From: Pseudomonadota bacterium
GTDB taxonomy: Bacteria; Pseudomonadota; Gammaproteobacteria; Burkholderiales; Burkholderiaceae_C
Length of the DNA stretch: 56,659 nt
Direction of reading: 5' to 3'
Assembly: GCA_021846025.1 (NCBI GenBank)
Contig: JAJZDV010000003.1
Coordinates: forward strand, 1-56,659
Shown: positions 32,072-43,356 of the stretch, piece by piece
How the letters are laid out: each line of letters begins with the position of its first letter
Numbering within the stretch: the stretch's first letter is position 1
Translations under genes and position numbers: made by a program
The notes under the pieces: model-generated
The model's database searches: none
Told to the model about the DNA's origin: nothing
The model's input: only the letters and a program-made list of their open reading frames with translations

Positions 32072-32149
32072 CTGGCCTAGCCTCGAAGCCCAACCCAAGG
32101 GGCCAGCACCTTGGATTGGTCCTCTGACTTGCTTGAGAGAGGAAGCACC

Positions 32150-32821
32150 ATGCCGACACCCAGCACCAAGCTTACAGCGCGTCAGGGAGAAATCCTCACG
32201 CTCATTTCCAAGGCCATCGAGCGCACCGGCTACCCGCCCACGCGCGCAGAAATTGCCGCTGAACTGGGCTTTCGTTCAGCCAACGCCGCGGAAGACCATC
32301 TGCATGCCCTGGCTCGCAAGGGCATGATCGAACTCTCTCCCGGAACGTCGCGTGGCATCCGGCTCACCGCCTCTGCGAGGCAAACGGTGCGCCCGGCAAC
32401 CTCCCGCCCGCATGCACGCGCGCTGCCGGGCATGGAGCAACTCATGCTGCCGCTCATCGGCCGTGTGGCCGCCGGCAGCCCCATTCTGGCGCAGGAGCAT
32501 ATCGAACAGACCATCGGTGTCGATGCCCAGATGTTTGCATCCCGCCCCGACTACCTGCTCAAGGTCAAAGGCATGAGTATGCAGGGTGCCGGCATTCTGG
32601 ACGGCGACCTGCTGGCCGTGAAGCAGACGCAAGACGTGCGCAACGGCCAGATTGTCGTGGCGAGACTCGGGGATGAAGTCACCGTCAAGCGTCTGCAACG
32701 CCAAGTCGGGCATATTGAACTGCTCCCGGATAACCCGGATTTCGAACCCATCCTGGTGCAGGCTGATCAGGCCTTCGCCATCGAGGGGCTCGCCGTGGGC
32801 CTGATTCGCCACAGCTTTTGA
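32150..32821 (+). CDS. lexA: LexA repressor
   Basis: SOS-response repressor of 223 residues. The N-terminal winged helix (1-70) has the recognition segment [20 protein letters not shown]. Self-cleavage would occur between Ala108 and Gly109 in RVAAGSPI, with catalytic Ser143 (GMSMQGAG) and Lys180 (DEVTVKRL). A proline/arginine-rich linker joins the halves. GAGAGGAAG precedes the ATG. The SOS box upstream indicates autoregulation. All residues for RecA-triggered cleavage are present. Confidence 0.97.
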   Translation: MPTPSTKLTARQGEILTLISKAIERTGYPPTRAEIAAELGFRSANAAEDHLHALARKGMIELSPGTSRGIRLTASARQTVRPATSRPHARALPGMEQLMLPLIGRVAAGSPILAQEHIEQTIGVDAQMFASRPDYLLKVKGMSMQGAGILDGDLLAVKQTQDVRNGQIVVARLGDEVTVKRLQRQVGHIELLPDNPDFEPILVQADQAFAIEGLAVGLIRHSF

Positions 32822-32869
32822 TCCGGCCCGGAAGTGGCGCTAACGGCGCCCTTGCGCGGGCAGCGTCGT

Positions 32870-33409
32870 TCAGAGTGCCTGTGCGCCGGGGAGTCCTGAA
32901 CTCGAACCCATGTGCAGCGGTTCGGCGCTGACCAGAATGCCATCGGCATCGGCATAGAGCCAGTCGCCTGGTCGCACCGTGACACCCTGAATCCGAAGCG
33001 CAAGACCGCGCTGGCCGGCGCCCAGCTTGCGCGGCGGCATCGGCACGGTTGCCAGGGCACGCACGCCGAGTGGGGCTGCGGCGATTTCGGCCACATCGCG
33101 CACGCAACCGTCGATCACCACTCCAGCCCAGCCGCAACGCACAGCCAGCGCTGCGAGATTGCCGCCAAACAGCGCATGCCGCGTCGAGCCGCCGCCGTCG
33201 ACCACCAGAACCCGCGCCAAACCGGCCTCCTCCAGTGCGGCGCGCAGCAGGCTGTTGTCCTCGAAACACTGCAGGGTGCTGACTTGGCCGAAAAAGGACT
33301 GCAAGCGGCCGAAATTCTTGAACTGCGGCGGCAAAACCCGAACCATGCCCGTGGCGACCGCCTCCAGATGCCGATCGCAAAAATCGCAAGTTGAAATCAA
33401 CGACTGCAT
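32870..33409 (-). CDS. RraA-like protein, 4-hydroxy-4-methyl-2-oxoglutarate aldolase family
   Basis: Protein of 179 residues of the RraA/HMG-aldolase family. Short members without the RNase E-binding tail are usually divalent-metal aldolases or oxaloacetate decarboxylases. The conserved core is visible: LVVDGGGSTRHALFGGNLAA, GWAGVVIDGCVRDV (substrate and metal Arg-Asp) and GDWLYADADGILV. It converges with lexA. Whether it regulates RNase E or is an aldolase cannot be decided from the sequence; its closeness to Escherichia coli RraA length (161) leaves both open. Confidence 0.85.
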   Translation of the reverse strand: MQSLISTCDFCDRHLEAVATGMVRVLPPQFKNFGRLQSFFGQVSTLQCFEDNSLLRAALEEAGLARVLVVDGGGSTRHALFGGNLAALAVRCGWAGVVIDGCVRDVAEIAAAPLGVRALATVPMPPRKLGAGQRGLALRIQGVTVRPGDWLYADADGILVSAEPLHMGSSSGLPGAQAL

Positions 33410-33610
33410 GATGTTGCTCCTCTTGGTTAACGAACCCCAGTCTCGGCCTCACATTGAAGCGGCAAATCGCGCAGATCCAGATGTTTGAGATCAAGCCATG
33501 CGTCCAGGCTCGTCTCGGTCTGTCCCGACAGGGCGAATTGAGAACCGTTCGTCACTCCGTGGTGTATGCCAACGGCGTTATCCTTGCGCCCTGACGTTTG
33601 AATCTTGGCG

Positions 33611-34498
33611 ATGCTTTTCATGAATTCCCTGCTGCACTGGCTCCACCCCTGGTACCCATCCTGGCCCATGGCGCTGTTCCTGGTGGGCGGTGCGGTGTTG
33701 TACCTGCGTGGCAGCCGCAAGCAGCACACACCCTGGTGGCGGCAAATGTGGTTCTGGCTGGGCTGGCTGCTCACGTACCAGGGGTTGCAGACGCAGTGGG
33801 ACTATTACGCCGAGCATCAGTTCTTTCTGCACATGCTGCAGCAGATGGCGCTGCACGACATCGGCCCCCTGCTGGTGATGCTGGCCTGGCCCGGCCCGAC
33901 TTGGCGAGCAGGAATCCCAGCGCGATGGCGCAGTCGGTATCTGGTGCCGCTGATGCGCACCACGCCGATGCGGGGCATCACCGATTTCGTGCTCAACCCC
34001 TGGATTGCCGGTGCCCTGTTCTCCGGGCTGGTCGTGTTCTGGCTGGTGCCCTTCATCCATGTGGGCGTCATGCTCAACACCATGCTCTACCAGTTGATGA
34101 ACTGGACCATGGTGATCGACGGGCTGTTGTTCTGGTGGCTGGTGCTCGATCCGAGGCCTGCACCACCCGCGCACATGCGACCGGGCGGGCGTATTTTCCT
34201 GCCCATCGTCGCCATGATTCCGCAAATGATTCTGGGCGCCGTGCTGGCGCTCACCAGTACGGACTGGTATCCCATCTACACCCTGTGTGGCCGCGCGCTG
34301 GCGGGCATCGATCCGCTGACGGATCAGCATCTCGGCGGCTTGATCCTGTGGATTCCGGCCTCCGGCATCAATGTCATTGCTGCCATGGTGGCCTTGCGGA
34401 ACTGGATGCGGTTGTCCGAACGTGGGCGCTTGCCCGTTCCTTCACGCCACACCGCCGTGGCGAACCCACCCGCTCCAGCGCCCAGGCCTGCGGGGTGA
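33611..34498 (+). CDS. CtaG-family cytochrome c oxidase assembly membrane protein
   Basis: Inner-membrane protein of about 295 residues in the caa3-type CtaG family, thought to help insert copper during cytochrome oxidase assembly. Multiple hydrophobic helices are seen, with conserved LLTYQGLQTQWDYYAEHQFF and HMLQQMALHDIGPLLVML near the N-terminus. The C-terminus is a Pro/Ala tail. The start is uncertain: TTG at 33605, ATG at 33611 or ATG at 33620, none with a clear ribosome binding site. It converges with the SCO gene, which acts in the same process. Confidence 0.82.
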   Translation: MLFMNSLLHWLHPWYPSWPMALFLVGGAVLYLRGSRKQHTPWWRQMWFWLGWLLTYQGLQTQWDYYAEHQFFLHMLQQMALHDIGPLLVMLAWPGPTWRAGIPARWRSRYLVPLMRTTPMRGITDFVLNPWIAGALFSGLVVFWLVPFIHVGVMLNTMLYQLMNWTMVIDGLLFWWLVLDPRPAPPAHMRPGGRIFLPIVAMIPQMILGAVLALTSTDWYPIYTLCGRALAGIDPLTDQHLGGLILWIPASGINVIAAMVALRNWMRLSERGRLPVPSRHTAVANPPAPAPRPAG

Positions 34499-34550
34499 AG
34501 CCGTGGGATGCGGCAGCCGGCAACGCCCGCAGCGGCCGTCCAGCCTCGGT

Positions 34551-35153
34551 TCAATCGGCCAGCAACTGTCGGACATCGTGCACGATGGACGGCACGGGAC
34601 TGAGGTCCGAACCAATCAGGATGCCACGCCCATCCTTGCTGAACACATAGATGGCGGCACTGTGGTCGACCACATAATTGCCTGACTTGTCTTTCTTGCC
34701 CAGCTGGTAGGCAACGTGGTAGCGCTTGGCCACCGTTTCAATTTCCTGTGGCGTCCCCGTCAGTCCAATCGCTTGAGGACTGAAAGCCTGGGTGTAGGCC
34801 CGCAGAATGGGCAGCGTGTCGCGTGCAGGATCCACCGAGACCATCAGGATTTGCACATCCTTGCCTTGGGGCCCCAACTCCTTCACCGCCTCGGCCAGAT
34901 GCGCCATGGTCAGGGGACACACATCCGGGCAATGGGTGTAGCCGAAATACAGGATGACGACCTTGCCCTTGTAGTCGGCTGCCGTCACCTTTTGCCCTGT
35001 ATCCGAGATGAGGTTGAATTTCAAATCGGCCAAGACGGCGCTGACATTGTCGAGATCCCAATGCTGCTTTTGACCGCAGGCCGCAAGCGTGCTGGCCAAG
35101 GCCAGCGCAGCGGTCGCCAGGAGAAGGGTTCTGCGTCGTGGGTTCAAGTTCAT
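34551..35153 (-). CDS. SCO1/SenC-family copper chaperone lipoprotein
   Basis: Thioredoxin-fold protein of 200 residues for copper delivery to the CuA site of cytochrome oxidase. A lipoprotein signal ends in LAAC near residue 26, so it is anchored to the membrane on the periplasmic side. Copper ligands are the CPDVC motif (YTHCPDVCPLTMAHL) and the later His in VVDHSAAIYVF. The length is normal. It sits next to the CtaG-like gene in convergent orientation. Confidence 0.92.
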   Translation of the reverse strand: MNLNPRRRTLLLATAALALASTLAACGQKQHWDLDNVSAVLADLKFNLISDTGQKVTAADYKGKVVILYFGYTHCPDVCPLTMAHLAEAVKELGPQGKDVQILMVSVDPARDTLPILRAYTQAFSPQAIGLTGTPQEIETVAKRYHVAYQLGKKDKSGNYVVDHSAAIYVFSKDGRGILIGSDLSPVPSIVHDVRQLLAD

Positions 35154-35325
35154 GCGATGGGCCAGGTGGACGTTTCGGCCATCATCGTAGCCGCCTGAAA
35201 CAAGGTCGGGAGGCACCTCCTTGTCGCAGCGGAGCAGCCCCGAGCAGGCTGGCTTGTGCTCTGCGGATGCGCCAGCGCAGGCCCATGAGAGACAGGCTGC
35301 AACGCAAAAGGTTCCGGTGGACGGA

Positions 35326-35353
35326 CGTGGCCTTGCGCACCGGCAAGGCCACG
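35326..35353 (-). terminator. Hairpin downstream of clpB
   Basis: CGTGGCCTTGC and GCAAGGCCACG form a perfect 11-bp stem with a 6-base loop, 25 bases after the clpB stop codon. No long T-tract follows on the minus strand, so termination may need Rho, or the hairpin may protect the mRNA end. Confidence 0.5.
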
Positions 35354-35378
35354 CAAGAAACAGGTCGCAACCGAGACC

Positions 35379-37976
<2,598 letters not shown>

Positions 37977-38003
37977 GGGTAACTCCGTTTTGACCAACTC
38001 AGC

Positions 38004-38032
38004 AGATGCGGCTGCGTGCATGCATTTTCAAG
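38004..38032 (-). promoter_or_regulatory. Sigma32 heat-shock promoter of clpB
   Basis: On the minus strand CTTGAAA (38032-38026, a perfect -35) is followed after 14 bases by CCGCATCT (38011-38004). The latter differs from the sigma32 -10 consensus CCCCATNT at one position. The transcript would start near 37997, leaving a leader of about 20 bases. Confidence 0.8.
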
Positions 38033-38231
38033 TCGAAGTGCTCGTCTGCGCGGGATCTGGAGGAACCCCAGGCTGCAATGGTCACGGCAGACTGCACCAG
38101 CCGGCAATGGACCCGGCCTGCTGCACCGCATCGCGACTCGCTTGCAATGCAGCCATTCGCCCATATGCTGTACCTCAATGCCGCTGTATGGACGTGCAAT
38201 TCAACCCCCGACAACCTCAAGGAGTATGACC

Positions 38232-38555
38232 ATGGCCAAAACCACCGTGCAAACCCCCGCCAGCGTGACCGACAAGTTCGTCGCCGACCTGAAGGGAGTT
38301 GCAGCCGATGCCGAGGAATTGCTCAAGCTCACGGCTGGACAGGCCGGTGACAAGATTGCCGATGTGCGCGGGCGTCTGAGTGATCGCCTGGGTACCGTGC
38401 GCGACCAGTTGGCGCAGATGGAGGCCGATGTGCTTGAAAAAGGCAAGGAAGTCGCCCGCGTCACCGATCAATACGTGCACGACAACCCTTGGACGTCGAT
38501 CGGCGCCACTGCCGGCGTGGCGTTCCTGCTCGGCTTGCTGATCGGCCGCCGTTGA
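38232..38555 (+). CDS. DUF883 (ElaB/YqjD-like) membrane-anchored protein
   Basis: Protein of 107 residues with a long amphipathic helix (about 15-75) and a C-terminal membrane anchor ATAGVAFLLGLLIGRR, the layout of YqjD/ElaB proteins that tether inactive ribosomes to the inner membrane. AAGGAG lies 7 bases before the ATG at 38232; an ATG two codons earlier is too close to it. It heads a three-gene set with a YqjE-like and a YqjK-like gene, the same order as in Escherichia coli yqjD-yqjE-yqjK. Confidence 0.9.
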   Translation: MAKTTVQTPASVTDKFVADLKGVAADAEELLKLTAGQAGDKIADVRGRLSDRLGTVRDQLAQMEADVLEKGKEVARVTDQYVHDNPWTSIGATAGVAFLLGLLIGRR

Positions 38556-38564
38556 AGTCGTTCC

Positions 38565-38948
38565 GTGGCCGATCATCCCGACGCCGGCTGGACGGGTAGC
38601 CTGCGCGCCCGGCTCGACAACCTGCTGGCCGCAGCCCAAACCCGGCTGGAACTGCTCACGGTTGAGTTGCAGGAAGAAAAACTGCGCCTTGCCCGCCTGT
38701 TGTTCATGACGGTGCTCGCCGCCTTGTTCCTGGGATTCGCCGCCGTGTTCGCCGCGCTGTGGATCACGGTCGCCTTGTGGGACAGCCACCGGTTGCTTGC
38801 ACTGGGCCTGGCAACCGGCCTGTTCGTGACCCTGGGAGTGGCCGCGGCGACCGTGGCCGCCCGCACCGTGGCAGCCGGCAGCCGCTTGTTCGCCGCATCC
38901 ATCGACGAATTGAACCATGACCGCTCGGCGTTGAAGCGCGAGCCATGA
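38565..38948 (+). CDS. YqjE-like membrane protein, phage holin family
   Basis: Protein of 127 residues with an N-terminal amphipathic helix and two hydrophobic segments (about 45-70 and 78-100). It matches the YqjE/DUF1469 group, often named phage holin family although not phage-borne here. The start codon is GTG at 38565, 9 bases after the YqjD-like stop; no ATG is available nearby. It probably forms a membrane complex with its neighbours, but the function is not known. Confidence 0.82.
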   Translation: MADHPDAGWTGSLRARLDNLLAAAQTRLELLTVELQEEKLRLARLLFMTVLAALFLGFAAVFAALWITVALWDSHRLLALGLATGLFVTLGVAAATVAARTVAAGSRLFAASIDELNHDRSALKREP

Positions 38949-38963
38949 CCACCGAGCGCACGC

Positions 38964-39344
38964 ATGAGCCCCGAACTGGTTGAGTTGCTGCTGCGCAAGC
39001 AACGCCTGCAACTTGCTGCTGCGGATCAGCGTCGCGGCTGCATGGCCCTGATCGAGCATGTGGAGGCCGGCATGAACACACTGACCCGCCTGCAGGTCGG
39101 CCTGCAGGGCCTAGGGCAGACGCTGCGGGCGCATGCGCCGCCGCTTGTCCTGGCCGGGTTGGTCGTGCTGACCTGGCGCCCGCGTGGGGTGTTGCGCTGG
39201 GCGCAGCGCGGCTGGCTGCTGTACCTGGGAACCCGCCGCTTGCGCAGCATTGCGGGGGCGGCACTGGCGGCCGCCGGCAAACTGCGTGGCGAGATCCGAG
39301 CCCACCCAGCCGCAACGCCGGACCAGGACCCAACGCCGGACTAG
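38964..39344 (+). CDS. YqjK-like protein
   Basis: Protein of 126 residues, third in the yqjD-yqjE-like set. It has an N-terminal helix beginning MSPELVELLLRKQRLQLAA, a hydrophobic patch near residues 58-70 and an Arg/Ala-rich second half. The C-terminus ends TPDQDPTPD because the last 18 bases of coding sequence are tandemly duplicated, and the stop TAG lies inside the second copy where the first reads CAG. The function is unknown. Confidence 0.7.
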   Translation: MSPELVELLLRKQRLQLAAADQRRGCMALIEHVEAGMNTLTRLQVGLQGLGQTLRAHAPPLVLAGLVVLTWRPRGVLRWAQRGWLLYLGTRRLRSIAGAALAAAGKLRGEIRAHPAATPDQDPTPD

Positions 39345-39348
39345 GACC
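39313..39348. repeat. 18-bp tandem duplication containing the stop codon
   Basis: CAACGCCGGACCAGGACC (39313-39330) is followed directly by CAACGCCGGACTAGGACC (39331-39348). The single difference, C to T at 39342, turns CAG into the TAG that ends the YqjK-like gene. Confidence 0.8.
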
Positions 39349-39383
39349 GGTTCACGCTCTTTTTTTCTGCACCCGCGCCGGGT

Positions 39384-39896
39384 TCAGCCGGCTGTTGTGC
39401 TGTTGAGTGCCGTGATGCCCCAGCGCGCCAGCGCCGCATCGTCGGCCTCGCGGGCATCCACCCAATGCGCCCCGTCAGGAGTGGTTTCCTTCTTCCAGAA
39501 GGGCGCCTGGGTTTTGAGGTAATCCATCAGAAAGGCGCAGGCCTCGAATGCCGCATGGCGGTGTGCGGATGCGACGATCACCAGCACGATGGGATCGCCG
39601 GGCTGCAGGGCACCCACGCGGTGAATCACGGTCGCAGCCTGCAGTGGCCAGCGCTGCCTCGCCTCCTGCACCATGAGCGCAATGCTGCGCTCGGTCATGC
39701 CGGGGTAATGCTCCAGTTCCAGCCCCTGCACCACCTGCTCGCCCTGCCCGGCCGAAGCCGCGTTATGGTCTCGACAAACACCTTCGAAACATGCCACGGC
39801 GCCGATGTCGGTGCGGCCCGAACGCACGCGACCCATTTCCTCGCCGGCATCAAAGGCTGCATTCTGGATGCGGATGGTGGATGCGAAGGCTTGCAT
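39384..39896 (-). CDS. moaE: Molybdopterin synthase catalytic subunit MoaE
   Basis: Large subunit of molybdopterin synthase (170 residues), which adds two sulfurs from MoaD to precursor Z (cPMP). The active-site lysines are in YLKTQAPFWKKE (Lys128 and Lys135). Other family marks are HYPGMTE and VASAHRHAAFEAC. It is the last gene of the hom-thrC-mobB-moeA-moaD-moaE set, 21 bases after moaD, and converges with the YqjK-like gene. Confidence 0.95.
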   Translation of the reverse strand: MQAFASTIRIQNAAFDAGEEMGRVRSGRTDIGAVACFEGVCRDHNAASAGQGEQVVQGLELEHYPGMTERSIALMVQEARQRWPLQAATVIHRVGALQPGDPIVLVIVASAHRHAAFEACAFLMDYLKTQAPFWKKETTPDGAHWVDAREADDAALARWGITALNSTTAG

Positions 39897-39917
39897 GGCG
39901 TTCGATGGCAGGCTGGC

Positions 39918-40175
39918 TCAACCGCCCGTCACCGGCGGGAAAAACGCCACTTCACGCCCGGCAACCCATGGCGATTCGGGTTGGGCCATGATGTGGTCGC
40001 AAGCCATGCGCAGCGACTTGTCCTGACCAAGTGCAAAAGCGTGGCGGGAACTGCGCGCTGCCAGCCAGGCACGCACTTCCGCCAAGTTGCTCAGGCTGTC
40101 GGGCAGATCCAGGGTCTCGCTGCCCAGGCCCATGGCCTCGCGCACGCTGGCGAAATAACGGATGGTGGTTTGCAT
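39918..40175 (-). CDS. moaD: Molybdopterin synthase sulfur carrier subunit MoaD
   Basis: Ubiquitin-fold sulfur carrier of 85 residues. It ends in the required Gly-Gly (FPPVTGG), which becomes a thiocarboxylate and enters the MoaE active site. The N-terminus IRYFASVREAMG is typical. It lies 8 bases after moeA and 21 bases before moaE, as expected for subunits made together. Confidence 0.95.
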   Translation of the reverse strand: MQTTIRYFASVREAMGLGSETLDLPDSLSNLAEVRAWLAARSSRHAFALGQDKSLRMACDHIMAQPESPWVAGREVAFFPPVTGG

Positions 40176-40183
40176 GGCTGGAC

Positions 40184-41413
40184 TCAAACGAGCAGTTCGG
40201 CGAAGGGGATGAAGCGCACCGCATCGCCAACCTTGAAAGTCATGCCGGCCGGGTTGTCCACCAGACCATCGCCCCAAACCGTGGAGGTGAGCACGGCGGA
40301 GTTCTGGTTGGGGTAAAGCGCGACCTGGCCGCAGGCGTCAAGACGCGCACGCAGGAATTCGCGGCGCTTGTCCGCCCGGGGCCAGGCCGAGGCGCTGGGC
40401 AACGACCAGCCGCGGGGCGCGAGCTGTTTGGCGCCCTGCAACGCCAGCAGGAAAGGGCGCACGAACACCAGAAAAGTGACAAAGCTGGAGACCGGATTGC
40501 CCGGAAGGCCGATGAAATGCGCGCTCCCGCCATCTGGCCGTTGCACCGCGCCGAAGGCCAGTGGCTTGCCGGGTTTCATCGCGATTTGCCACAGCGCCAG
40601 TTGTCCCAAAGCCTGCACGGCAGGTTTGACATGGTCTTCCCCGCCGACCGAGACGCCGCCGGATGTCAGGACAAGGTCGTGTCCCGCGGCTGCAACCCGC
40701 AGTGCGTCTTGCGTCGCGTCGAGTCGGTCGGGCACCTGGCCGAGGTCCGTCACGGCACAACCCAGGCCCTGGAGCAGGCCGTTCAGCAGGAAGCGGTTGC
40801 TGTTGTAGATGGCACCCGGCGGCAGCGGCTCGCCGGGCATGATGAGTTCGTCACCGGTGGACAGCAAAGCCACGCGTGGACGCGGCGCAACATTCAACGT
40901 GGCAACACCGACCGACGCCGCCTGCCCCAGATCCTGCGGCCGCAGACGATGGCCGCGCTCAAGCACCGCACTGCCCGCCTGCACGTCGCAACCACGTGGG
41001 CGCACCCATTCACCCGGCTTGGGCAGGTGCTGCAAGGTGACGGCATCGCCGTCGGCCACGCATTGCTCCTGCATCACCACGGCGTCGGCCCCATCGGGCA
41101 TGAAGGCACCGGTGAAAATGCGCGCGGCCTCACCCGGCTGAAGCGGTTGGCCCAGGTGCCCGGCGGCAATGCGCTGACTGACGCGCAGCCGAGTGGGCAG
41201 GCTGGTGACGTCGGCACTGCGCACGGCGTAGCCGTCCATCTGGGTGTTGGCTGCCGGTGGAACATCGATCGGACTGCGCACCTCGGCGGCCAGCACGCGG
41301 CCCAAGGCTTCGAGGGTGTCCACCGAATCGACACGGTCCAGTGGGCGCGCAGCCTGCAGCAGCAGTTGCAAGGCGGCATCCACATCCATCAGGGCAGGGT
41401 CATGAGCTTGCAT
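40184..41413 (-). CDS. moeA: Molybdopterin molybdenumtransferase MoeA
   Basis: Inserts molybdate into adenylylated molybdopterin. At 409 residues it has the normal four-domain layout. Seen are QMDGYAVRSADV, FTGAFMPDGADAVVMQE, the active-site loop STGDEL, SGGVSVGGEDHVKPA and GLPGNPVSS. It starts inside the 3' end of mobB (14-base overlap) and is followed by moaD, so the last steps of cofactor synthesis are translated as a block. Confidence 0.95.
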   Translation of the reverse strand: MQAHDPALMDVDAALQLLLQAARPLDRVDSVDTLEALGRVLAAEVRSPIDVPPAANTQMDGYAVRSADVTSLPTRLRVSQRIAAGHLGQPLQPGEAARIFTGAFMPDGADAVVMQEQCVADGDAVTLQHLPKPGEWVRPRGCDVQAGSAVLERGHRLRPQDLGQAASVGVATLNVAPRPRVALLSTGDELIMPGEPLPPGAIYNSNRFLLNGLLQGLGCAVTDLGQVPDRLDATQDALRVAAAGHDLVLTSGGVSVGGEDHVKPAVQALGQLALWQIAMKPGKPLAFGAVQRPDGGSAHFIGLPGNPVSSFVTFLVFVRPFLLALQGAKQLAPRGWSLPSASAWPRADKRREFLRARLDACGQVALYPNQNSAVLTSTVWGDGLVDNPAGMTFKVGDAVRFIPFAELLV

Positions 41414-41957
41414 CGGCGCGGCGGAAAAGGAGGTGATGATCGAGCAGCCATTGGGCCACGGCGGCGGGTTGATTGATATCGAGAAGGGTGGCCGTGGTGG
41501 GTTGCGGCAGGCGGCGCGGATCATCCGTGGCGATGGCGAGAATATGCGCGTCGTCGGGATAGCACGCCGGCTTGCCTGCACTGTGCCGCCACACCTCGAT
41601 TTTAGGAATGGGGGCATGCTTGAACCCCTCCACCAGGACCCAATCCACCTTGTGCAGCATGGGCAAGAGGGAATCGACACTGTGCTCGACCGGCTTCGCC
41701 GACTCGCGCTGCAGCGCCACCAGGTACGCGGAAGCGACCAGAACCTCGTGCGCACCGGCTTTGCGGTGGCGCCAGGAGTCTTTGCCGGGATGGTCGATGT
41801 CGAAATTGTGATGCGCGTGCTTGATGACCGAGACGACGACACCGGCCTGTCTGAAATGGGCGACGACTTGCTCGACCAGGGTGGTCTTGCCGCTGCCGGA
41901 ATAGCCTGCAAAACCGACCACATGCTGTGGCCTCGCGTCCGCAAGCCGCTCAGACAT
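41400..41957 (-). CDS. mobB: Molybdopterin-guanine dinucleotide biosynthesis adapter MobB
   Basis: GTP-binding helper of cofactor guanylation, 185 residues. The P-loop is GYSGSGKTTL near residue 20, followed by the family motif VIKHAHHNFDIDHPGKDSWRH (given here in part) and VLVEGFKHAPIPKIEVWR. The start at 41957 overlaps the thrC stop (ATGTCTGA). No mobA is in this window. Its C-terminus overlaps moeA. Confidence 0.92.
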   Translation of the reverse strand: MSERLADARPQHVVGFAGYSGSGKTTLVEQVVAHFRQAGVVVSVIKHAHHNFDIDHPGKDSWRHRKAGAHEVLVASAYLVALQRESAKPVEHSVDSLLPMLHKVDWVLVEGFKHAPIPKIEVWRHSAGKPACYPDDAHILAIATDDPRRLPQPTTATLLDINQPAAVAQWLLDHHLLFRRADASS

Positions 41958-43356
41958 GCTCGGCGATGTATGCCTTGAGCGCATCGACGTCGGGCTTCAT
42001 GATGACGAATTTCTGCGGTTGCTGCTCCAGGCGTTCGACTGACACCGGTTGCGGCGGTTCCTGGCCGATGGCCTCGACCAGCGTCGCCGAGAACTTGGCC
42101 GGAAGCGCCGTCTCCACCACCAACATGGGTATGCCAGGCTCCAAGTGAGCGCGCGCCACGGCCACGCCATCGGCAGTATGCGGGTCGATCATCACGCCGC
42201 TGCGCTCCCACACATCCCGAATGGTCAACAGCCTGAGTGCGTGGTGACTGTGGCCGGAAACGATCTCGGCCTGCATGCGGGTGAATGCCGGATCATGCGA
42301 CAGGTCGAAATGCCCCTGTTCGCCGAGCTGACGCTCGAACAGCTCGCGGGTGCGGGTGGGGTCGCGCCCCAGCCTGTCGAACACATAACGCTCAAAGTTC
42401 GAAGCCTTGGAAATGTCCATTGACGGACTGGAGGTGTGATGGGTTTCGGCCGCGCCGCGCGGCCGGTACACGCCGCTGCGGAAGAATTCGTCCAGCACGT
42501 TGTTCTCGTTCGTGGCCAGCACCAGACGATGGATGGGCAGGCCCATTTGGCGTGCCACATGGGCAGCGAGGATGTTGCCAAAATTGCCCGAAGGAACGGC
42601 GAAAGACACCGACTCGCCGACGCCGCGCACGCTGCGCAGATAGCCCGCAAAGTAATACACCACCTGGGCCACGACCCGCGCCCAGTTGATGGAATTGATG
42701 GTGCCGATGCGCTTGGCGCGCTTGAAATGCAGATCGCTCGAGACCGCCTTGACCATGTCCTGACAGGTGTCGAACACGTCCTGCACGGCGATGTTGTGGA
42801 TGTTGGCATCCACCAGGCTGTACATCTGGGCCGTCTGGAACGGGCTCATCTTGCCGAACGGCGAGAGCATGAACACGCGAATGCCGCGGCGCCCGCGCAT
42901 GGCGTATTCCGCGGCGCTGCCGGTGTCTCCCGAGGTCGCCCCGAGAATGTTCAGTTCCTGCCCGCTCTTGGCCAGGGCCTGCTCGAACAGACGCCCCAGC
43001 AATTGCATGGCCATGTCCTTGAAGGCCAGCGTCGGCCCTTCGGATACGCCAAGCAGACTGATCTGCGCGTCCAGCGGTTTGATGCGCACCACCTCGGCGC
43101 AGCCGAAGGCCTCAGCGGTGTAGGTTGCCCGCACCAAGGCACGCAGGATCGCAGCGTCCATCGGTTCGACATAAGGCCGCAGAATCTCGAATGCCAGATC
43201 GGGGTAGCTCAGGCTCTGCAGGTGGCGCAGATCGTCCAGGCTGAAACGCGGATAGTGCTCGGGCAGATACAGCCCGCCATCGGGCGCCAGGCCTTCGAGC
43301 AGGATGTCGTCGAACCGACGCTGTGCGGCTTCGCCGCGGGTGCTCAGGTAAAACAT
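41950..43356 (-). CDS. thrC: Threonine synthase
   Basis: PLP enzyme of 468 residues that converts O-phosphohomoserine to threonine, in the long (class II) form. The PLP lysine lies in PTLAFKDMAMQLL, and the phosphate-binding region includes GATSGDTGSAAEYAM. The N-terminal MFYLSTRG is typical. Its ATG shares one base with the stop of hom (TGATG), which shows coupling; mobB starts inside its end. It probably works in one transcript with hom. Confidence 0.96.
   Translation of the reverse strand: MFYLSTRGEAAQRRFDDILLEGLAPDGGLYLPEHYPRFSLDDLRHLQSLSYPDLAFEILRPYVEPMDAAILRALVRATYTAEAFGCAEVVRIKPLDAQISLLGVSEGPTLAFKDMAMQLLGRLFEQALAKSGQELNILGATSGDTGSAAEYAMRGRRGIRVFMLSPFGKMSPFQTAQMYSLVDANIHNIAVQDVFDTCQDMVKAVSSDLHFKRAKRIGTINSINWARVVAQVVYYFAGYLRSVRGVGESVSFAVPSGNFGNILAAHVARQMGLPIHRLVLATNENNVLDEFFRSGVYRPRGAAETHHTSSPSMDISKASNFERYVFDRLGRDPTRTRELFERQLGEQGHFDLSHDPAFTRMQAEIVSGHSHHALRLLTIRDVWERSGVMIDPHTADGVAVARAHLEPGIPMLVVETALPAKFSATLVEAIGQEPPQPVSVERLEQQPQKFVIMKPDVDALKAYIAEHV

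Noticed and set aside
38565-38948. Prophage remnant, from the holin-family name of the YqjE-like gene
   Set aside because: The gene lies in the conserved yqjD-yqjE-yqjK order, and no other phage gene or attachment site is nearby.
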